Assembly: GCA_024195265.1 (NCBI GenBank)
Contig: JAJLRJ010000001.1
Location: forward strand, 52,777,214 to 52,841,213
Direction: 5' to 3'
Length of the DNA: 64,000 nt
DNA from: Dendrophyllia cribrosa
Lineage: Eukaryota; Cnidaria; Anthozoa; Scleractinia; Dendrophylliidae
Shown here: positions 59,696-64,000 of the stretch, piece after piece
Numbering within the stretch: the first letter of the stretch is position 1
Layout of the letters: each line of letters starts with the position of its first letter
Translations under genes and position numbers: made by a program
Notes under the pieces: generated by a model
Database searches by the model: none
Seen by the model: the letters and a program-made list of their open reading frames with translations, nothing else
What the model was told of the DNA's origin: nothing

Positions 59696-60081
59696 GTAGC
59701 TTTTGCATTGTGTGCATCTTCTTTCAGTGCTATATCGAGGTGACTGGTCAGCTGCCGAGAAACTCTAAATTGGCAGGTTAGTCTTTTGGAGGTTATTTGG
59801 AGTCAAAATGTAAGAAATATTTTTCGAAAAGTGCTTGAGTTTTGTCATTTCATTTGGCCGCGTGTTTATTTCTTGTGAAGGTAGTTTTCATGCCCAATTT
59901 ACAATACGCAGTTTACAGCTTGATGATAATTAATTTGATAAATACTAAAATTAAACTGTAGATAGCCAATTGATTCGTAAAAAGGTGAAAACAACTAGTT
60001 GTATAATAACACTCAAACACCAACCCCGCGGTCTGGCCAGACCTTACGCATGCGCACAGCCATATCACCCGGGCAGTGGCA

Positions 60082-60126
60082 GCCATGAACAGCTGTTTCA
60101 TCCTTGTTGGGACTCATCAGCATGGC
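60082..60126 (-). ncRNA. Type I hammerhead ribozyme, left arm
   Basis: Minus strand: GCCATG (stem I), CTGATGA, GTCC-CAACAA-GGAT (stem II, closing G-U), GAAAC, AGCT, GTT cleavage triplet, CATGGC (stem I). All conserved core bases are present, stem I is 6 bp perfect, and stem III is minimal (AC/GT around AGCT), the form known from retroelement hammerheads. GTT instead of GTC would slow cleavage. Confidence 0.8.
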
Positions 60127-60428
60127 ATAGCCGTCGGACCCTACACGACCCGAAAGTCGTTTTTAGGTGCCCTTTACTGCCAAGGCGAATGCAAGCATCC
60201 GCCAGCTCCAGCGCCAACTCCAGCCAGCGCCACTGAGCTCCACACATTCAACACATGTGGTAGCTGTTGGCTATGGACAGCACGGCCGTCCTCCCACGGC
60301 ATGCGTATGGGGAGGTGAATCAGCATTTTTGCCTATCGGTGTGGAGCTGGCGCTTAAAGGGATGCTTGTATCCGCCTTGGCAGTAAAGTAAAAACGACTT
60401 TCGGGTCGTGTAGGGGTCCGACCGCTAT

Positions 60429-60473
60429 TCAATGCTGATGAGTCCTAACAGGGACGAAACAGCTGTCCATGGC
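60429..60473 (+). ncRNA. Type I hammerhead ribozyme, right arm
   Basis: Plus strand: CTGATGA at 60435-60441, GTCC-TAACAG-GGAC stem II, GAAAC at 60456-60460, AGCT, GTC (60465-60467), CATGGC. Core and stem II are perfect and the cleavage triplet is the optimal GTC. Stem I is weakened (ATG/CAT then mismatch), unlike the other arm. Confidence 0.8.
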
Positions 60474-61163
60474 TGCCACTGTCAGGGTGATATGGCTGTG
60501 CGCATGCGTAAGGTACTGCCAGACCGCGGGGTTCAGTTGGTGTTTGAGTGTGTCGCTTGCTTTTATCACGTCATCTAATTAGCATTTTGTAAATTCAAAT
60601 CTCTATAACTCAATAACGCGGCGTTCAAAACAAGAAATATTTCATCATTTAACTGTTCAATGTGAGTAGAGTTGATTCTGAAAATATAAGAGTTCAAGGC
60701 ACTTTAAACCGAAAACAAGTTATAGTTGATTATTCCATGGGCTAAGGAAAAGTGCATTTCGACTAAATAAAATTTAATTTATCTGAAATAAAGTTTTGAT
60801 TCAAGACGCATCTGTGCCCATCTCCATATATGGAAGCAAAAGGTGGACAGACCTGGGGGTCTAAATTGGAACTAAATTGGAACTAAGTTGGCGCGAGAAA
60901 CCTGAAAACCAAGTTGTTCAGACGTTTTCTGTGCGGAGCGAACTGACGGTTTTGATTTTCAAAAAAATATTTTAAAGAGTTTAAGCAACGACGACGGCGG
61001 CGTCAAGGAAAACGTCACTTCAAGAGAGAATTCGCTGTGTTCCAATTAATTGTTCCAAATAAAATGAAAGCTCCGGCACGTAAATAAGCAGATCCTAAAA
61101 ATATATTATGATCTCTTTATTAGCTTATGTGAATTTAATGCTAAAGAAAACGTAACCGGATTC

Positions 61164-61665
61164 CACAGGCAGCCCAAGCTATATAACTGTCACTGTGACA
61201 GTAACCGTTACGTAACAGCGAAATTATAAGGATTTGAATGGGTAAAACGGTCCATTTCATGGAGCTAAAAATTACGAACAATACTTATTACAATAGAAAT
61301 TGCCCACCTTACTTCGCTTGTGTGTTTCTATGACTTCTGTGTGATTTTGAGGCGATTTAGAGCGTTTGCAGAGGGTCAGTTGGTATTCGCTTTCTCTATA
61401 TACACGTATCTATAGAATGATTTATCTATATATCCTTAGAGAGAAAGCGATAGAATTGAAACTCACTGGAAACGCTCTAATTCGCCCCCAAAACCACACA
61501 GGAGACAAGGGAACACACAAGCGAAGTAAGGTAGGTAATTTTTAATGATATCTTGTTTGTAGTTTTTAGCTTCTAGAATGGACCGTTTTTTCCCCATACA
61601 AATCCTTATAATTTTGCTGTTACGTAACGGTAACTGGGACAGTTACTTAGCTTGGGCTACCTGTG
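61164..61665. mobile_element. Foldback MITE, about 500 bp
   Basis: Ends CACAGGCAGCCCAAGCT and AGCTTGGGCTACCTGTG. Inner pairs include GTTACGTAACAGCGAAATTA / AATTTTGCTGTTACGTAAC and AGAGCG...GAGAAAGCGA arms. CGGAT on both outer sides may be the target duplication. Confidence 0.8.
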
Positions 61666-61981
61666 CGGATACGATAGTTTTCGGGTTTACACTGAGAAGG
61701 GTGACTTCGGGATGAAGCGTATCCGTAATATACCTAAATACTTTGTGTCCGAATTCTATTGAATGTCCAGAGCGTTTAATTTTGTAAATGGATTTTACAA
61801 CGAATCCCGTTACTTACTACGAACTTACGAAGATAAGAGTTCAAACTTAATTACATGGGATCTGATTTCTACCTAGTTTCATGTTTGTTAGGCTTGACGA
61901 ATGAACGAATAGAAATCTGACATTGTCTTATTATTCTTTTTGCGACCTATGGATCTCGGGTTGCTTTTATACTGCTATTTC

Positions 61982-62170
61982 AATAGACCCTATTCATAAA
62001 TGGCGGCCGGTTTATTATTCTTTTATATTCATGCTAATCAGCCCAACTAGCCTCGATAGCATGTGCAAAATTGAAAAGAATTTTTGCTCTAAAATGAGGC
62101 TAGTTGGGCTGATTAGCATGAATATAAAAGAATAAATAAATCGGCGGCCATTTATGAATAGGATCTATTA
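61982..62170. mobile_element. Foldback MITE
   Basis: AATAGACCCTATTCATAAAT pairs with ATTTATGAATAGGATCTATT. The inner GCTAATCAGCCCAACTAGCC is matched perfectly on the other side. Confidence 0.85.
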
Positions 62171-62298
62171 GCGTTGTCGGATGAAAAAGACAAAAAGCCA
62201 AGACCGCAGGGTAGTATGGGATTTTTATGCAATGGCTTTTAACCGTAACCCATACTACCTTGCGGTCTTGGCTTTACGCTTTCATCCGACAACGTTAA
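62168..62298. mobile_element. Foldback MITE adjoining the previous one
   Basis: TTAGCGTTGTCGGATGAAA and TTTCATCCGACAACGTTAA with inner GCCAAGACCGCAGGGTAGTA pairing. It touches the preceding element, so the two either inserted side by side or share a junction. Confidence 0.85.
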
Positions 62299-62785
62299 TT
62301 GAAACAGCTGTATACAACCCGATGGGCAGACCTGCACCTTTCGTAACGCATCACAGGATTGGCTAACAAAACAATAGAACAAACAACACAACAATGGACC
62401 CTAGCCCTAAAAACAATAGAGGTGCATCCTCAGCATAGAAAATTGCATGAAGAACAAGTCCAATGTTTTTGTTGCTTTTCACTTGATTTTCAATACTTAT
62501 TGTTATTATAATTTCAACCCGTGAGGTTTGTTTGAGCCTTTGACGTCACTTTATCCCATTCGCAACCAAGCTTAGGAACAAGGTTGATTAATGGCGGCCG
62601 TAAATTCTCGGAAATATATGTTAAAATAAAATGACTTCTGATGTTCGTAATGAATTGAAATTTAGCAAGATGAGTAAGAAAGTCTAATTGTACACGAAAA
62701 TGTAAAAAAATGAAAATCAAAAATTTGATCACAGGGGCACTTTAATGGCTTTCAGTTTAAAAAATATTGAATGAAATGGATTACA

Positions 62786-63300
62786 GTGGAACCTCGATTT
62801 AACGAAGTGCTAAATAAGGGATTGGGGAAGTTGGTTTGTTATATCGAGGGTTCGCTATATCGAACACCTCGTAATAACGAATTTGCGGAAAAACTACCAA
62901 AATGTTCGTTACATAAAGGTATAGTTAATAATTGTTTTGTAACGGTGTTACGTATTTCCGGGTCTGAAGAAATAACATTTGCACTTAATGCCTGTATGAA
63001 GCTACAGTACACTGTACATATAACTATGGCACTGGAAAACTGTACAGGTTATACCATTGCCCTATAGCACACACTGTTGGACTGTTCCGCATTCATCTTT
63101 TGTCGCGCGTTGACATTTATTCGTTATATCGGGGTAAATTTCACGTTTGGGCTGCAGGATTGTGTTCGTTATAACGAGGATTTCGTTATATTGAGGTTCG
63201 TTATATCGAGGTTCTGTTTCATACATTTTACTTGTAATTTTGCCGGGCTGAACAATATCGTTCGTTATACCGAGGACTTCGTTATAAAGAGGTTCGTCAT
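62786..63300. mobile_element. Fragment of a pogo/Tigger-like element
   Basis: TA then CAGTGGAACCTCGATTTAAC at the left. Many CGTTATATCGAGGTTCG-type repeats follow to 63295, but no closing right terminus, so it is truncated. ORFs over it have no transposase motifs. Confidence 0.65.
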
Positions 63301-63616
63301 TGAAGATGAATCACCGGGGACAACTTTCTTAGTAAACGTTTATTTAGTGGGTCTACTGAGTAATAATTTCAAGTGGTGTCGTCCTGCTTTCAAGTAAACT
63401 TAATCTTTAAAGAAGCATTTGCAAACAGCGTACAGCCACAATATAACTTTTAATGAGAGCATCATTTACAAATAGCATGTAGCAACAGTAAAAGTAAAAT
63501 TCGATGATGCGTGCGTGACTAAAACATAAAACAAATGTCAAACTTCAAACACGTAGATTTTTTTAAGTTTGGAGAAAATCAGTTAAGAAAGAACCTGCTC
63601 TATTTATCGCTGTATA

Positions 63617-63648
63617 AACAACAACAACAACAACAACAAAAAAAAAAG
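63617..63648. repeat. (CAA)n microsatellite with poly-A
   Basis: Seven or so CAA units followed by a run of A. Confidence 0.85.
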
Positions 63649-63741
63649 ACAGGGGTGAGCGACCGTCCAAGAGAGTTAATTCCGGGTAAAGTTAACACAA
63701 CGGCTACCAGCTCTTTATGTTTATCGATCAATAGACCATAT

Positions 63742-63884
63742 TCTTATTCTCGGCATTGAACTGGAACTAGATTGCAATAGAGGCTCATGCGGGGGAATAT
63801 CATTACAAATATTTGCATGTGAAAAGATTGTCCCGCATGAGCCTCGACTACAAGCTAGTTCCAGTTCAATACCGAGAAAAAGAA
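63742..63884. mobile_element. Foldback MITE
   Basis: TATTCTCGGCATTGAACTGG and its complement at the right end, with inner GAGGCTCATGCGGG / CCCGCATGAGCCTC. Arms about 48 nt, loop about 45 nt. Confidence 0.85.
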
Positions 63885-64000
63885 TTGCATGTAAACATTT
63901 ATCGAAAACATTCTTAAGCGATTTTTCCTTCGCTAATGAGCCATAGCTTTACTTTATGTGGAAGACTCGGTTGCGTTTACTATTGTTCTTGGATGCGACA

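Larger units (their letters stand above)
60010..60550. mobile_element. Inverted-repeat element carrying hammerhead motifs in both arms
   Basis: CACTCAAACACCAAC at the left end pairs with GTTGGTGTTTGAGTG at the right. Arms of about 210-235 nt match with interruptions (CCGCGGTCTGGCCAGACC / GCCAGACCGCGG; CGACCCGAAAGTCGTTTTT / AAAACGACTTTCGGGTCG; AGCTCCACAC / GTGTGGAGCT). The spacer is about 95 nt. No protein is encoded; ORFs here are shadows. Each arm contains a hammerhead fold on the strand that reads outward to inward in that arm. Confidence 0.8.

Noticed and set aside
59970..60391. Three overlapping 74-88 codon ORFs
   Set aside because: They lie across the inverted repeat with hammerhead motifs; no protein motifs.
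63077..63397. 106-codon ORF
   Set aside because: Made of repeated terminal motifs of a pogo-like fragment; no transposase residues.

Overview
The window looks like nuclear DNA of an animal, most probably an anthozoan cnidarian (stony coral or sea anemone). It is AT-rich, it has GT-AG introns, conserved metazoan genes (NME5, SNRPE, a BTB-Kelch gene, a beta-1,3-galactosyltransferase), a DIRS-type tyrosine-recombinase retrotransposon, tRNA-derived SINEs and many foldback (MITE-like) elements. The species assignment is inference.

Layout. 0-5 kb: two single-exon candidate genes of unknown function (531-1121, 4101-4859). 8.0-13.0 kb: a complete five-exon NME5 gene on the minus strand, with a MITE and a 0.9-kb minisatellite in its last intron. 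14.0-14.5 kb: another unknown small ORF. 18.3-24.4 kb: a complete five-exon SNRPE gene (spliceosomal SmE) on the minus strand, most of whose exons are too short to show as ORFs. It is head-to-head with an intronless BTB-BACK-Kelch gene (24.7-26.4 kb), and the two share about 260 bp of promoter. 26.4-35.7 kb: repeats and foldback elements. 35.75-36.77 kb: a Golgi-type beta-1,3-glycosyltransferase. 36.8-39.9 kb: repeats and a tRNA-derived SINE. 39.9-42.8 kb: a decayed DIRS-like element (RT, RNase H, tyrosine recombinase). 42.8-53.5 kb: huge pentanucleotide satellite arrays embedded in the recombinase gene, the whole block present as two tandem copies of about 5.5 kb. 53.5-64 kb: no convincing complete gene; dispersed repeats, foldback elements and a cluster of hammerhead ribozyme motifs.

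Most interesting. (1) A 540-bp inverted repeat at 60010-60550 carries a hammerhead ribozyme core in each arm, on opposite strands. A third relic with compensatory stem changes lies at 59650-59695, and a possible fourth at 58559-58600. (2) A pentamer satellite of about 4.7 kb sits inside a tyrosine-recombinase gene, bracketed by a 15-bp direct repeat, and the unit was then tandemly duplicated with 2-bp junction microhomology. (3) A collinear non-coding repeat of 2.3-2.9 kb occurs twice, and another repeat family has an inverted internal segment.

The conserved genes do not form a pathway. NME5 is a ciliary radial-spoke protein with an X-box-like site upstream, SNRPE is a core splicing factor, the Kelch protein is a probable CUL3 adaptor, and the glycosyltransferase acts in the secretory pathway. 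All exon boundaries and motifs were read by eye; no alignment or search was run.
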